Below are positions 46,201 to 56,900 of a stretch of DNA of 64,000 nucleotides, piece by piece (the first letter of the stretch is position 1; the number at the start of each line of letters is the position of its first letter). Origin of the DNA: Phoronis australis (lineage: Eukaryota; Phoronida; Phoronidae); the NCBI GenBank assembly GCA_002633005.1, contig NMRA01000011.1, positions 1,248,781 through 1,312,780 on the forward strand, given 5' to 3'. The notes below the pieces were generated by a model that was not told the origin of the DNA, ran no database searches, and worked only from the letters and a program-made list of their open reading frames with translations. A program made the position numbers and the translations under genes.

Positions 46201-49200
46201 CTGTTAAATTCCCCTGTTTAGTGAGATGCTGACTTCGATCTAGAACTGAAGTTAACCATTCATATGGACAAACACTCCCTAAATCATCAACACCTTGACG
46301 TTGGTGTGAAAGCTCTTTTAGTTATAACGTCCCCCCGTAGAAGTTGCCAACAGAATCATATTCATATGTCAGATTTATGGTAATTTGAGATAAATCTGAA
46401 AGTGTTGTATTTTGTTTTCAGTGATTCCAATTTCATGGCTGTTGGTGACAAGATTCGACTCCCTGATGACTGTACTATTGGTTACATCATTTGTAAGTAA
46501 ATAAATACACTTGAATATTAAATGGAATTAAAGTCATTGAATTGTCTGTAATGTCTGTGAAAGACTGTTACGCCAGATTCTCTGTTGTTTTGGTAATTAT
46601 CACATTAGTGTGATTGGATGATGGGTACTAAATCTGTGTTCTATGCCATGGCCTTGTATTACGTGGTCACAGTTTTGTGCAGTGGTTGAAATTTGTCGCA
46701 GATATAGGAAATAATTTTAGTGATTAAAAACTACTTTGAGACTTTAAGAACCATCATTGCTTTCACACTGCAAGGTGGCTTTCCCTAGATCAAATGAGCG
46801 AGATTAAGGGACTAGAGTAAACGAGCAAAATAGCAGTGATTGGTTTGTGTGGTTGGAATGTTGAATTATGGGATAGAATTCATAAATTATGGGATAGACT
46901 TAACTGTTTCCTTTCCACAAATGAATATTTTTGGTCTCGAGTCCATGGCTAATGTCGTAGGAATGCATCCCTGTTTGACCTCTGTTCACTTTGCAGCCCA
47001 CAAAGTCAAGTCCGAGCTGACCACCATTCCTTTGTTCCACTCTCACCTGGAAGCGCTGTGGATGATTAAAAAGAACGACCTCAGTAAACAGGTATATTAA
47101 TGGAACAGTTGTCAGATTTTTTATATTTTTTGAGTTGGGATTACAGTGGATTTGTTCGTCTGACAATTATTGGTTCATTGAGGAGTGGTCCCTTGCACAA
47201 TAGCTTAATAAGATCACAGACGTGTTGAAAAGTTCCATCTTGAATACGTGGCCCCCTTCGTTAGTAGCTCCAGTGTTGAGAGATTTAGAGCAAACTTCAG
47301 AGAAAGGGCATCTGTCTTGTCCCCTATTGGCAGACTTATGAGTTATATCTTATTACCATCACAGCAGTTTTACAGTCATAGTCATGGTAACTTTTGTCTT
47401 CTCCAGGTAACATTCAGCTACTCTCACCCCAATGGCAAGTCCAATATTATAGATGTACCGCTGCTGTTCCCAGCTGATGAGGACCCTACCAGGTATGGTT
47501 TTCATTGGTGCTCTGTGGTCATGTGACTGTATTCATAGGCTGGAGCATGTGACTCCAGTAGCTTTAATGATTTGCCAAAAATGTTGATTTAAAAAGCCTC
47601 CTTTGAGCGGATATTGTTACTCAGGGTATGCATTTGAATATCCAGATAGTTTTAGCAATGTGACAAAAGAAAGCACGATTTTGACATTCAAACGCAAGTT
47701 GGTCAAGGGATACAGCAGGTAGCATGAGAAAACAACAAACAGAGAATGGCCAATAGCAGTAGTAGGTGTGAAAATGTACCTCTATCTAGTACAGGATAGA
47801 CTCAAGATACTAAGCATACAATTTCAGGATGCGTTCTTGTCCGGTGTCTTGGTAGTTCAGATTAGGTACTCAGTTGTAATGGTCAATACTTGTAACAATT
47901 TATGGCATATAACACCACTCTCAAGACATCTAACATACAAGTAATCAACAGTATCAGGTCTGGTATTTTTTCTTCCCATTGTAATTCAACAAGTGTTCTT
48001 GTATTGAACCATACTGAAGATCCAACGATAATCTTCTAGACAATGAGCAAACCATACGCTCAACATAACGTCATGCTGCCTAGATGACATGGTTGCAACC
48101 ACCAGAAGGGAAGGAAAATTGATACACGGCGTTAGACTGAGCTAGAGGGCGCTTTTTATGCAAATCTCGTTCTTTATCACCAAACTGCTTGATTTGCTGC
48201 ATGTATGATATATATTCAATTTGACCTTACAATTATGTGGGATGATGTTTCTATTCAAAGTTCTTCATAAGACACATTCGTCTTAGTGATAATTGCCGTG
48301 GAACTAATTATAATAGTACACATTTTTACATCATTTGACTTCGCCTTAGTTGTCTCTAGAGAGTTATTAGTGTAATTGTTGTCAACATGCATTTGTTTGA
48401 TGGTGTTTCACTGTGGGTGTCCCTCAAGACATATGAAGTCCGTCGTCTCTGGTTATTTGGCCAGAACTAATAACGTATGCTTCACGTGGACACGTGAACG
48501 ATGAAGTGCCAAAAGTCAAACTAATGTCTAGACATTTGACAATTGTCTTATCGTCACCAGCCCTGTTCAATACAAGCACACTTTTTTGAATCATCACTGA
48601 AGTAAAGTTACCAGAGAGAAAGATAATATGCGTCTTAAGTTGTTAGAAGCGTCGTCTCTGGTTATTTGGCCAGAACTAATAACGTATGCTTCACGTGGAC
48701 ACGTGAACGATGAAGTGCCAAAAGTCAAACTAATGTCTAGACATTTGACAATTGTCTTATCGTCACCAGCCCTGTTCAATACAAGCACACTTTTTTGAAT
48801 CATCACTGAAGTAAAGTTACCAGAGAGAAAGATAATATGCGTCTTAAGTTGTTAGAAGCGTTGATTATTAAATTTGAGAGCCCCGAGTCAGAATTGCCAA
48901 GTCATGGGGCAAGAACACGAAACTTAATTCTTAGTCTCTTATTTCTGTGCTCTGTAGTATCCAATAGGGGTCTCTGCTAGTTGTAGTTTTTCACACCTTT
49001 TTATGTTTAACACCAGTTGTTTCAGATTTCTCACCTCTGACAATGGCAGATGTTCTGAGCAAAGATCCAGGCTTAAATGTATATTTACATGTATTTACAT
49101 TATTTATGTTTTCTTCGTTTTTGCAATGAATATCGGGCAGTTGTTGCATCGTGTGCCCATGCAAGAGTGTGTGTCTTTCCAAACTCTGAGAAAGCTAGAA

Positions 49201-49985
49201 TACTCTATGTGAATCAAAGGTCATTTTTTACACCAAAAAATATTAATTTTAACTCTGCCAAAAATGCCGGTAAATATTTTCTGAAAGTAGGTTTCAGCTG
49301 TAACTTTGTCAGGCAGGTGTTACATCGTGTGCCTGTACAAGAGTGTTTGTCTTCCCAAGTGTATGAGAGGAGGACTATGAGAAAACTAGAATCCACAGAA
49401 AATCATGTAGAGTTGGATACCTCTTGCTTAAAAGAAAATCTGCTGGCAGCGTGTACTAATAATTAAAGTCTTGAACTCTTGCCTCCAGTCAAACAAGTTT
49501 TGATTTTGGTCAGTTACCATTTTAAAATTAGCTTTATCTCGTTCCTTACTCCGCTTAGAACTGATTTCTGGGCTCAGAAAGAATTGACAGTCCACTATTT
49601 ATTCAGACGAAATTCAGAGAATTACAAGTTACTATGTGGCTGGAATTTTATGAGCTTGGTCTGAAGATATAACAAAGTGTCATTCTTCCAGAGCTTGGAA
49701 ATCAATCTTCATCTGAGAGAGGAACAATTTCACGTCACTTTTATTCGGACAAAGGCTTAAATCAAAAGTTATAACTTGTTTTTGACAGTCAGCACGAGTT
49801 CAATGTATTAATGGCAAAAATTATGTTTTACGGAGGTATTTTTGACTTGGCAAATTCCTATTTACTGGGGTATGTATTGGCCAGGGTATGTCAGCGTCAT
49901 TGTGTATTTTCTCATTTGTAGGTTCAAGTCTGCACACTGTCATCTCTATCCAGAAATGCATGAATGTCCACGCAGCACTAGGTAG
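24885..49985 (+). CDS. fng: Fringe, beta-1,3-N-acetylglucosaminyltransferase, complete 10-exon gene
   Basis: Exons: 24885-25289, 26120-26168, 33830-33872, 36768-36827, 43019-43166, 44031-44116 (second copy 45540-45625), 46422-46492, 46997-47091, 47407-47492, 49922-49985. Using one exon 6, they join in frame to 368 aa. The N terminus is a type II signal anchor (about 9-28), then a short stem, then the GT31 catalytic domain: [42 protein letters not shown] with the metal-binding Asp triad (192-194), [31 protein letters not shown] (probable catalytic Asp in PDD), PLFHSHLE and a C-terminal HCHLYP. Fringe adds GlcNAc to O-fucose on Notch EGF repeats in the Golgi and so tunes ligand choice. The single-gene form is like Drosophila fringe rather than a particular vertebrate paralogue. 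Several AATAAA sites lie downstream, the first convincing one at 52757. Confidence 0.96.
25290..26119. other. Fringe intron 1, no feature seen
   Basis: AT-rich, GTTAGT donor and TTATTTCAG acceptor. Open frames here have no domains. Confidence 0.6.
26120..26168 (+). CDS. fng: Fringe exon 2
   Basis: TTATTTCAG acceptor, [22 protein letters not shown] donor. The TYFFTD block is the family signature that follows the exon 1 sequence in fringe proteins. Confidence 0.93.
26956..27190 (+). mobile_element. tRNA-derived SINE, copy 2 (best preserved B-box)
   Basis: GGCAGTGTGACCTAGTGTG head, GTGGGTTCGAGTCCCACTGG B-box region, CTTGAGTCAGGTTTCTAGCT, GGTGATCAGTGCAATGGGCC and CTGCAATTATTTTTTTA tail. Confidence 0.88.
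28155..28319 (-). mobile_element. tRNA-derived SINE, copy 3, internally shortened
   Basis: On the minus strand it reads AGGCAGTGTGGCTTAGTGGT, GTTGTGGGTTCGTCTCGCA, CTTGAGTCAGGTCTCTAGCT, GTGATCAGCCCACCTGA and GCTGCAATTATTC, with part of the body deleted. Confidence 0.8.
33830..33872 (+). CDS. fng: Fringe exon 3
   Basis: 43-base exon between GTTTTCCAG and GTAAGA. Reads [14 protein letters not shown], corresponding to the HLINT..C..H segment of other fringes. Phase links to exons 2 and 4 hold. Confidence 0.9.
33951..34326. mobile_element. MITE with about 50-bp TIRs (GTGC..GGTTGCATGAA)
   Basis: Left GGTTGCATGAAGCAGTCCCA and inverted right GGTTGCATGAAACAGTCCCA continue through AGGGACTCRACTAAGTTCCC and TAAATC. 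About 375 bp, interior without coding capacity. Confidence 0.85.
35506..35555. mobile_element. Solo MITE end, same family as 33951-34326
   Basis: AGATTTAGGGAACTTAGTTG, AGTCCCAATTTGGGACTGCA and ACCAGC reproduce one TIR. No partner arm nearby. Confidence 0.7.
36768..36827 (+). CDS. fng: Fringe exon 4
   Basis: ACTTTCAG acceptor, [26 protein letters not shown] donor. The Cys-Cys-Lys-Met block is highly conserved in the family. Confidence 0.94.
37977..38840. repeat. Direct duplication of about 430 bp around a single N (likely unmerged contig overlap)
   Basis: 37977-38400 and 38402-38840 are near identical, differing by single bases and one extra copy of a short TGTGTATGGTACTGC-type unit. The first copy stops abruptly inside a MITE at the N and the second runs on through the complete MITE. 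Confidence 0.85.
38326..38400. mobile_element. GGCCCTTT-TIR MITE, truncated at the N
   Basis: Left 75 bases of the element that is complete at 38766; cut by the N at 38401. Confidence 0.8.
38766..39275. mobile_element. GGCCCTTT-TIR MITE, complete copy 1
   Basis: Starts GGCCCTTTGATATTGAC and ends, inverted, GGCCTTTCACACTGAC. Interior carries repeated AGTTAACTGG and GAAGTTATCGC phrases and GTCGACG blocks. About 510 bp, no coding. Confidence 0.85.
39736..39760. repeat. GT dinucleotide microsatellite
   Basis: About 12 uninterrupted TG units. Confidence 0.9.
43019..43166 (+). CDS. fng: Fringe exon 5: DDD metal-binding motif
   Basis: Codes [16 protein letters not shown] and, further on, [13 protein letters not shown], ending in phase 0. 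It holds the Mn-binding DDD. The 34-bp minisatellite begins only about 15 bases after the GTGAGT donor. Confidence 0.96.
43180..43432. repeat. 34-bp minisatellite in fringe intron 5
   Basis: Unit contains AGTGGCTATAGAGAGATGTG and ATGGTGTGGAGGGG. Copies start at 43201 and 43235 (34-bp step), about 7 imperfect units. A shorter run follows the N at 44844. Confidence 0.85.
44031..44116 (+). CDS. fng: Fringe exon 6, copy A
   Basis: 86 bases: [17 protein letters not shown], then [11 protein letters not shown] and two bases. Phase 0 in, phase 2 out. Identical base for base to copy B. Because 86 is not a multiple of three, a transcript can use only one copy without a frameshift. Confidence 0.85.
44253..44434 (+). 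mobile_element. tRNA-derived SINE, copy 4
   Basis: GGCAGGGTAGCTCGGTGAGA head, CACGGGTTCGAGTCCCACTC B-box, GAGATCACTGCAATGGGCCC and CTGCAATTGTTTTTT tail. Shorter body than copies 1 and 2: a subfamily. Confidence 0.85.
44467..44818. mobile_element. MITE related to the GGCCCTTT family, copy in duplication 1
   Basis: ACCTGTTCACACGAACTCC at the left, GTTGGTGCGAAAGCTCTTTT at the right, with the interior GAAGTTATCGCAAG and GAAGTTAACCATTCATA phrases typical of that family. TIRs weakly matched. Confidence 0.65.
45540..45625 (+). CDS. fng: Fringe exon 6, copy B (probable assembly duplicate)
   Basis: Same 86 bases and splice sites as copy A, inside a direct duplication of about 1.5 kb whose junction is the single N at 44844. 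Flanking intron DNA of the two copies differs at a few percent of sites, as two haplotypes would. If real, it would be a mutually exclusive alternative exon encoding the same peptide. Confidence 0.6.
45747..45928 (+). mobile_element. tRNA-derived SINE, copy 5 (duplicate of copy 4)
   Basis: Same position in the duplicated block as the SINE at 44253, with a few substitutions. Confidence 0.85.
45960..46320. mobile_element. MITE related to the GGCCCTTT family, copy in duplication 2
   Basis: Counterpart of the element at 44467, with small substitutions and indels. Confidence 0.65.
46422..46492 (+). CDS. fng: Fringe exon 7: RLPDD motif
   Basis: Acceptor TTGTTTTCAG; reads [19 protein letters not shown] then IGYII; donor [15 protein letters not shown] is the strongest family signature and holds the presumed catalytic base Asp. 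Confidence 0.95.
46997..47091 (+). CDS. fng: Fringe exon 8: FHSHLE motif
   Basis: TTTGCAG acceptor; [20 protein letters not shown] followed by [11 protein letters not shown], phase 0 at GTATAT. Matches the LFHSHLENLQ block of vertebrate fringes. Confidence 0.95.
47407..47492 (+). CDS. fng: Fringe exon 9
   Basis: TCTCCAG acceptor; [17 protein letters not shown] then [11 protein letters not shown] plus AG; GTATGG donor. Equivalent to VTLSYG...F..EADPSR in vertebrate fringes. Confidence 0.94.
48441..48858. repeat. Exact 209-bp tandem duplication in fringe intron 9
   Basis: CGTCGTCTCTGGTTATTTGG begins at 48441 and again at 48650; I found no difference between the copies. No N at the junction. 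The rest of intron 9 (47493-49921) shows no exon-like sequence. Confidence 0.85.
49922..49985 (+). CDS. fng: Fringe exon 10: C terminus and stop
   Basis: Acceptor TTTGTAG. G completes an Arg codon, then [20 protein letters not shown] and TAG. The HCHLYP block is the conserved fringe C terminus, which fixes this as the terminal exon. Confidence 0.92.
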
Positions 49986-50355
49986 CACAATACATAATGA
50001 AACACAGATTGAACATGTGACGATCATGTTAAATCTTCAGCGTTCCATTTTATATGTTGTGCCAAGCATGCACTGGACTGTATGTAAGAGCTTTTAATCC
50101 ATAGATCCAGTCTGTGGAGGTGTTGATTAGGATGATAATTTTGACTTGGTGTGCACTCCGTAGATGTGAGAACGTCGCGAAAACACAAGATCGATATATA
50201 ATCACGTGATCACACTAGCTTCCTCCGTGAAATTCTTGCATCTACGGAACTCGCCCCGGACTTGTTGTTGTTAGCTCGTGTGGATATTCATTACACTGTT
50301 GTTGCAGTGTGGGTGTAATTATGAATGGATGATCCCGTCGTATCTGTGACTGCTA

Positions 50356-50725
50356 GTACAGGTACTGTGTCTATAGGGTACAGGTACTGTGTCTTCAGGG
50401 CACAGGTACTGTGTCTACAGGGTACAGGTACTGTGTCTTCAGGGCACAGGTACTGTGTCTGCAGGGCACAGGTACTGTGTCTGCAGGGCACAGGTACTGT
50501 GTCTGCAGGGCACAGGTACTGTGTCTGCAGGGTGGAGGTACTGTGTCTGCAGGGTACAGATACTGTGTCTGCAGGGTGGAGGTACTGTGTCTGCAGGGTA
50601 CAGATACTGTGTCTACAGGATACAGGTACTGTTTCTGCAGGGTACATGTGCTGTGTCTACAGGGTACAGGTACTGTGTCTACTGGGTACAGGTATTGTGT
50701 CTATAGGATACAGGTACTGTGTCTT
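50356..50725. repeat. 22-bp minisatellite, about 17 copies
   Basis: Unit GGTACTGTGTCTGCAGGGCA plus CA. Since 22 is not a multiple of three and the unit has no stop on several frames, it creates long open frames on both strands, which are not genes. Lies 370 bp after the fringe stop codon. Confidence 0.9.
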
Positions 50726-52756
50726 TTGTAGCATCATTTGCTAATTTGCATATTTTGTTATTGGGTGTGTCTAGAGAAGCAGCAGGCCTGTGTACCATGT
50801 GCGAAGTGTGCGTATTTGTACGGAAATTTGACATGTAGTATGGTAGTATGCATTGAGTGCAAAAAATGTGTGAATCAAAACAACTTAGGTGAACCATTTG
50901 TTTCTTTAACTAATCCATGATCAATGTATGGCTGAAGTCAAAGAAGAAAGTCTTGGGTTTTTGATGAAAAATTACAAAATTATGTTGGTTTCATGATTTT
51001 GAATGGAAAATGTTGAGTTGCCACAACGAGGGAAATGCACGCTTAACTCACAAGTGCTTGTAAATATAACGGGTTTTGGAAGACAAGAATTGGGTTAACA
51101 TACTTCTTAGTGTTGTTGAAAAAGGATGATTTGTCAATTCTGGTCAGCACTACAATTGTGACATAGATCTGCTGACAAGTGGGTCATGATCGTATTCGTA
51201 GACATAATGTTTGTCAACTTAGCGTATGGTCATGAGTATTTATTGGAGTATGGACTCTGAATCTTATTTCAGTAATAATTGGTCATGTATGAAGTTGTTT
51301 AAAATCTAAGAAACTGCACGTAAGACGTTGCTTTTAAGTGTTGAGTCTCGTTGCTAAAACAATGATTTTTTTTGAAAAATCTGCAAATCTGGTATTAAAT
51401 ACTGTACAGCACACTCCAAACCAGTTTCAATGGTACACAGGTCTGAAATATTATGCAGCTTGGTTGTAGACATCGACACATATCTTTTTGTGTTTATTCT
51501 TTCAACGGTAGTGTTTTCTATGGCCCAAGTACTGCAGAAATGTGTACCACATAGTCTTAAACCCTGTTGAAAATGGTGCTTGTATTGTTCACCAAATTGA
51601 TGTTTATCCAGTACAGATAAATAACTACCACTGATGTTGTTGCTGCTGCCTTCAAGAAGCCAATAGGGTCAGCTTCCTGCTCTGGATCAGTCTCAAAGTT
51701 TTGGCAAACTTTGATACCTGTCAACAAGTCATTAGTCATTACATTGCCTGTGGTGCTAAGCTTAGTACTTATTGTGTATGTTAAGGAGTGGCTTGAAAGA
51801 GTGGCTTTTTCAAGCCGTGTAAAAGAAAACTTTCCGTTAAACAAGCATTTATTATTTAGCATTATTTGGATTTGTGATGTTTACAATTTGAATATCTATA
51901 TTATTCAGGGTGTTTTTTTGTGTTTGTCGGTGCTCCAGTCAGCAGTAAAATGGCTGTGAAGTTTGCACATCTTCTGTTGTTAATGCATTTAAAGTGGACA
52001 TACCTCTGTGTTGTCAGAAAATGTGTTCATTTTGTCTTTGATATTCACCACTGGGAATATTTATGAATGTGTCTCTTTGTACTTAAAGTAAGCTATTTTT
52101 ATATTTGGGGATTAAGGCTAAGGTTGATTATTTTATGTCTTACATGATGTGTTCGCTTTTGTGATAGGTGTGGGGTTGTGTTGATTTAAATGCACATAGT
52201 CATTTTATGGAACACACGATTTGTTGGTGCTAATATAGGTATTGTTAATTACAGATCACGGACTTGTGATTAGATTATTTTAGCGTAAAGACTAGTAATA
52301 CAATCATTCAACAACAACCCACAGTGACTGTTGGTTTTTCTTGGGCATGCACTCGGGTGCATTTCAACTGGTTAGCCACTCGGGCAGAGCCAATGAATTG
52401 TATTATAAAAAGTACAGATATGTAACATGGTTTTGTGACTAGTCACCGCTGCTCTGCAAATGTCTCCTTTAGCTACTGAGAGAACTTGAATGATATTCAC
52501 ACTACCCAAAAGAATATAGGTATGTAAAGCGCGAGAATTCATGAATCTTTGGAATCACATATCGGTATTGTAACCTTGTACAATTTATTCTGCAGAAATC
52601 GTCAAATACTGGTACTTAGTGAACGTTTTGGATATGTATTGTTGAAAGATCGTGTCATTAGCCTTTCTGAGTGTATGATTTGTTTGGACGAATGTTTGTT
52701 AAAGCGTGGTTTGTTATTTTTACAGAACTGTAAATATTATATTTTTATTTAAGAGA

Positions 52757-52762
52757 AATAAA
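52757..52762 (+). terminator. fng: Candidate fringe poly(A) signal
   Basis: AATAAA followed by an A-rich stretch, 2.8 kb after the stop codon. It would give a long 3' UTR that includes the minisatellite. Confidence 0.35.
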
Positions 52763-53634
52763 AAAATCATCACAATATCTGGGTCGCTTTTATGACATTG
52801 TAAAACCTTGAGAAGTTCACACCTTATCAACTCTCTTCAGCCAGCTGAATACACCTCTGGTCTTTTTACACTTGGATGCATAAACCAAGCCAAAACTGTA
52901 GCCTCAGGAACGCTTACAAGAAAAGAAAACATGAACACTTCAAAATATTTTCCTATTTTTTCCCTACAGAAACAAGTTATTATTACTTACTATACATTTT
53001 ACCTCTTATTTCATTACATGTGAACCACGTTGGGAGTTCATGCAAAAATACACATGCAAGTACAAGCAGTGGAAGGAAATCGAGAAATGTAGAGTATAGT
53101 GCATCTGACATTCCAGAGGATGGGGGCTATGTGTTTAAATGTGTCACCTATTGGTGATGTAGATCGCAACAAAACTTCAATAAAAATTCCAGTCTATGTA
53201 CCTGCAATATAATGTAGCCAACTACTGCTGATTGCTTTAATTAAAATAACACTTGTGCCAAAAGCTAAAGTAAACTCTTGCGTTGACTGGGAGACAATGT
53301 TCATATCAACCTGTGGGACTGCATCCCATAGACTGAAATAAAATACAATTCAAATTTGGAGATCAAAAAAAACTGATAAGAGGTCGAGTGAAATCAAAAT
53401 AGTGTTTTCAAGTTCAACTCCTCAATTTTCACCAATATTAATGCAAACTGAATAAAGTGTGGTATCGCAACTTGAGAAAACATTAAACAGATTCATATTT
53501 ACAATTAATTTCAATTAATTTTTGCGACTGTATTTCAACACAATCAAAGCCAACATTAGCACTATATAAAGTTTATCAAACACAGGCTGGTTCCGTTCTC
53601 ATTATCTAAAACAATCGTCCAACAAAGTCTTGGG

Positions 53635-53986
53635 TTATGTTTGACGCTGTGTAGTCTCGTTAGATTCATATAAGCCTGAGTATACAGGCTGATCACTATG
53701 TTCCCCAGATGCTGACATGTAAGTACTATCCTCCAATCTCTTGTTGTTCGTGTACAGATCATTTTCTGTCAATTCTGGTTCGTTCAAGGTAGCGAGTTCA
53801 TTTTCATCCACATACGAAGTATAGAGCTCAGCCGAGTTGTCGACCGCTTTCTCGGGTCTCCTCCTAAACTCTGTAGAGACATAGTCATAGTCATGAACTG
53901 AGCCCTGCCGCGCACTGTTATCAATTCGTAGAGGTTTCAGCGCTGTTTGATTGGCAGATAAGCTGGAATCTTGCCGTCTTTTGTAC
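53635..53986 (-). CDS. CUB receptor exon G: tyrosine-rich cytoplasmic tail and stop
   Basis: Acceptor TTGTTTCAG, phase 2. Reads RYKRRQDSS, then an acidic, Ser/Thr-rich tail with Tyr in HDYDYVS, AELYTSYVDEN, NDLYTNN, STYMSA and PVYSGLYESN, ending TQRQT TAA. No enzyme domain. No clear poly(A) signal; TTTAAT (ATTAAA on the minus strand) near 53235 is a weak candidate. Confidence 0.87.
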
Positions 53987-56900
53987 CTGAAACAAGACAA
54001 AAGTACACAACATTTTATTCATGTTTTATCGCTTAATAAAAGCATGAAAATTTTGAGACATCCAGTTGAGAAAACAAATAAAGTTTAAGTCTAATACTGG
54101 AATAAAAACTTACAAAAATCAGCGATGTTGCGTCCGCACCTCACGGACTTTGTGATGTTAGCGCTATTCTGGCCAATTGGTGGCGTTTTGACCAGACGGC
54201 GCGTCATTGATGTCAGAACACCATCCCATACGTGTGACAAATTGAATCTTAAACTGGCTCTTTTCTTTAAAGAGGGACTCTCAATGCGCTCATGGAGAGC
54301 TTCCTTTACACCCCTTCACAAGCTAATGCCACTGTGCCATGTATGGAAAAAATGAGCTACAAAATGTTATGTGACAGTGACATCATTGTCACCTCGACTT
54401 TGGAGGTAAATGCAGCTAAGATTTTGCTCTAAAAACTGACTGAGAGACTGTGGCTGGCCATAGTCTTGTAAAGTGTCAATTTCAACAGTGCGGTGCAGAA
54501 GACCCTAAGGGAATACAAACTTCCCACCGACAACCGTAACTCCTGGCTGTAACTACTGTGACTCAAAATTGATCGATATCGGTATATGAAATGTGCCTTA
54601 GTATATTGACCTGTCCATTAATTCCTTCAAGCAAATTATGAGTGGTTCTTTTCCATGCATTGGGTGCTTAATTGATAGTTATTAAAAGTGTAGGGTGGGC
54701 ACTTAACCGAGCAGTGGAAATTACTTTAAAAATGTCTATTGGAGGAGCTCACCTCAAGTACAAGATGACTATCACTATGGCAACGGCCACAACCAGCAGG
54801 CCACCAAGAACACCTCCAACAATACCACCAACATCTAAATACACAAAACAAGACACATCAGATAACAGCCTGAAAAGCATGAATCTACAACTACAAGATT
54901 TGTGTAACAAAGCAGTTATAAAAAATGCAGGACCAAGTACTTGATTCAAGCAACTAATAGACTAAGTGTAAGTTAGCAATTTCTATTAATTATAGAACAC
55001 AAAACAAACAAAAATGGCACAACCCTAGAAATCACAGGGCATGATCATTTGCAAGTAAAGCAAACTGAGGGTCAATTATGCGAACGAAATACTACCAATA
55101 AATGCAATCTAAATGACAATATCTATATGTAACATGAATAATGGTACTAAAATTGTATTTTTATTACCAGCAGAATCCCACTAAGTAAACATAGAATCCG
55201 CTAATAAGTGTGACCAACACATGTGTAAGTAACAAACAGCAAGAGGTGAAAGTGATCCGATGCAAAAGAACATAGTTTAAGTAACTAAAATTGCAAAAGG
55301 AGAAATTCGGTTTGACCATTTGACAAAACATGTGATTTGACATATAAAACCAGTTGATTTCCACAACATGTTGGTTGGCAAATCCAATATTCGCACGCTT
55401 ACTCCGAGGGCTTAGATCCCTGATAGGATTTTCACACAAAGTATGACGTACAAAGGAGCCAAGCTGAAGGAACCCTCTTCAAATTGACGCATTTGGTTTT
55501 AGTGTAGACATTTTCCTGGAATACAGATGTTCCTTTTTTGCAAGGTCTACTACTTCCAATTGTGAACAATTCTTGATGCATGTTCACGTCTTTGGCGCTA
55601 GTACTTTCAAAGTGAACAATTCTCGAAGCATGTTCACCAACATCCGTAAACGTTCGGGTTAACGCCCACTGCTCGGTTAACCGCCCACCCCCGATTTTTT
55701 GGATTCGCCAATTTAACCGCCCAGGGCGTTAACCCGAACGATTACGGTAAGTGCAAACCCAGTCGGCAACCAAAAGTGAGAGTGTGAGAGAGGACAAGCT
55801 CAACTCACAAACCTATATGCATCTGGTTACTCAATCTAACTCAGTCTGCTCAATTGATTACAAGACTGCACCATCATTGTATGCAGTTCACGTGAGACTT
55901 ACATTCTAACAATCAGTGAACAACTCTAGCTAAAACAAAAATAAAATAATACCTGAAGACTCTGACATTGGCATAACCGTAGCGACAGCTGTGCAGTTGA
56001 CAGGTAGAAGAGGAACAACTGGAAAGATAAATTAATAATTCATTACAACAGACATTCAACTTTGGATTGGAGATTTTTAGCAGGTAATAAGTTTTCGTCT
56101 GTTTTTTGAAATGCCAGCTGAAATAGGTCAGGAGTCTTCTTTATTACGCGTGATCCAGCTTAGCACAGGTGCAGGTACTTCAAAATGAGTCGAGCACAAA
56201 CCAAAGCCAGTTGTGCTATTTTTTTACCTCACAAGTTTGGCGTATAAATTTTTTTAAACTTTAAAACAAATTTACAAGCATAGATCTTAAACAGGATCCG
56301 GGAGGATGTGTCCCACCTGCAGTGTTTTTGAACAACGTTTGTGTCATAGAAATGGTTGTGATGTTTTTGAACAACATGTGTGTTATGAAATAATTGAAAT
56401 GTCTTTAGGCCCTTTCATATTGACTTAACTCCGGTCTGAGCGGAGCATCGACGTAAACAGCGCAGTTAACTGGACCGTTCATACTGGCTTCGGTAGTTAA
56501 TGACCATCGAAGTAAACGGTTGGTGACGCTGTCGTCATCGAAGTTATCGCAAGGTAGCACTGCACGCTAAGATTTTTTTCAATGAGACGATTTGAGAACC
56601 TTTACATGTGCTAAATGACATTAAACTTATTTTTAAATCGATTAGTTGTTATTAGAGCAAAACATAAGCAGCTATTAGTAACGACACTACCCTGTAACTG
56701 TGGCACCTGGCGATAACTTTGATTGGACCGAAGTTAAGCGTTCATACTGCACCGCAGCGTTGACGCTGCGCTATTAAATCCACCTGTTAACTGGAGCAGT
56801 TAACTGCGATCCAGGACCGGAGTTAAGCGTTCATACTGACCGCAACTCCCAAAACCATTGACGCGTCGACGTAAGTATGAAAGGGCCTTCTGAACAACTC

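Larger units (their letters stand above)
43300..46340. repeat. Direct duplication of about 1.5 kb around N at 44844, carrying fringe exon 6
   Basis: Copy 1 runs from within the minisatellite (about 43300) to 44843; copy 2 from 44845 to about 46340. Both contain the tail of the minisatellite, intron sequence, exon 6, a SINE and a MITE in the same order, with scattered differences in noncoding parts and none in the exon. Confidence 0.85.
49986..53634. other. Region between convergent fringe and CUB receptor genes (3' UTRs)
   Basis: Contains a 22-bp minisatellite and plus-strand AATAAA sites at 52757-52762, 53179-53184 and 53337-53342, any of which could end fringe. No additional gene recognised. 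Confidence 0.55.

Noticed and set aside
46900-47166. 88-codon minus-strand frame
   Set aside because: Antisense shadow of fringe exon 8.
49077-49466. 129-codon plus-strand frame in fringe intron 9
   Set aside because: No domain; between two well-defined fringe exons joined in phase without it.
50356-50725. CRISPR-like direct repeats
   Set aside because: Units are contiguous without spacers and the genome is eukaryotic.
50325-50744. 139-codon plus-strand frame, two overlapping plus frames and an antisense frame, all with repeating TGTVS/YCV peptides
   Set aside because: They are a by-product of the 22-bp minisatellite, which cycles through all frames without stops; no start context, domain or splice signal.
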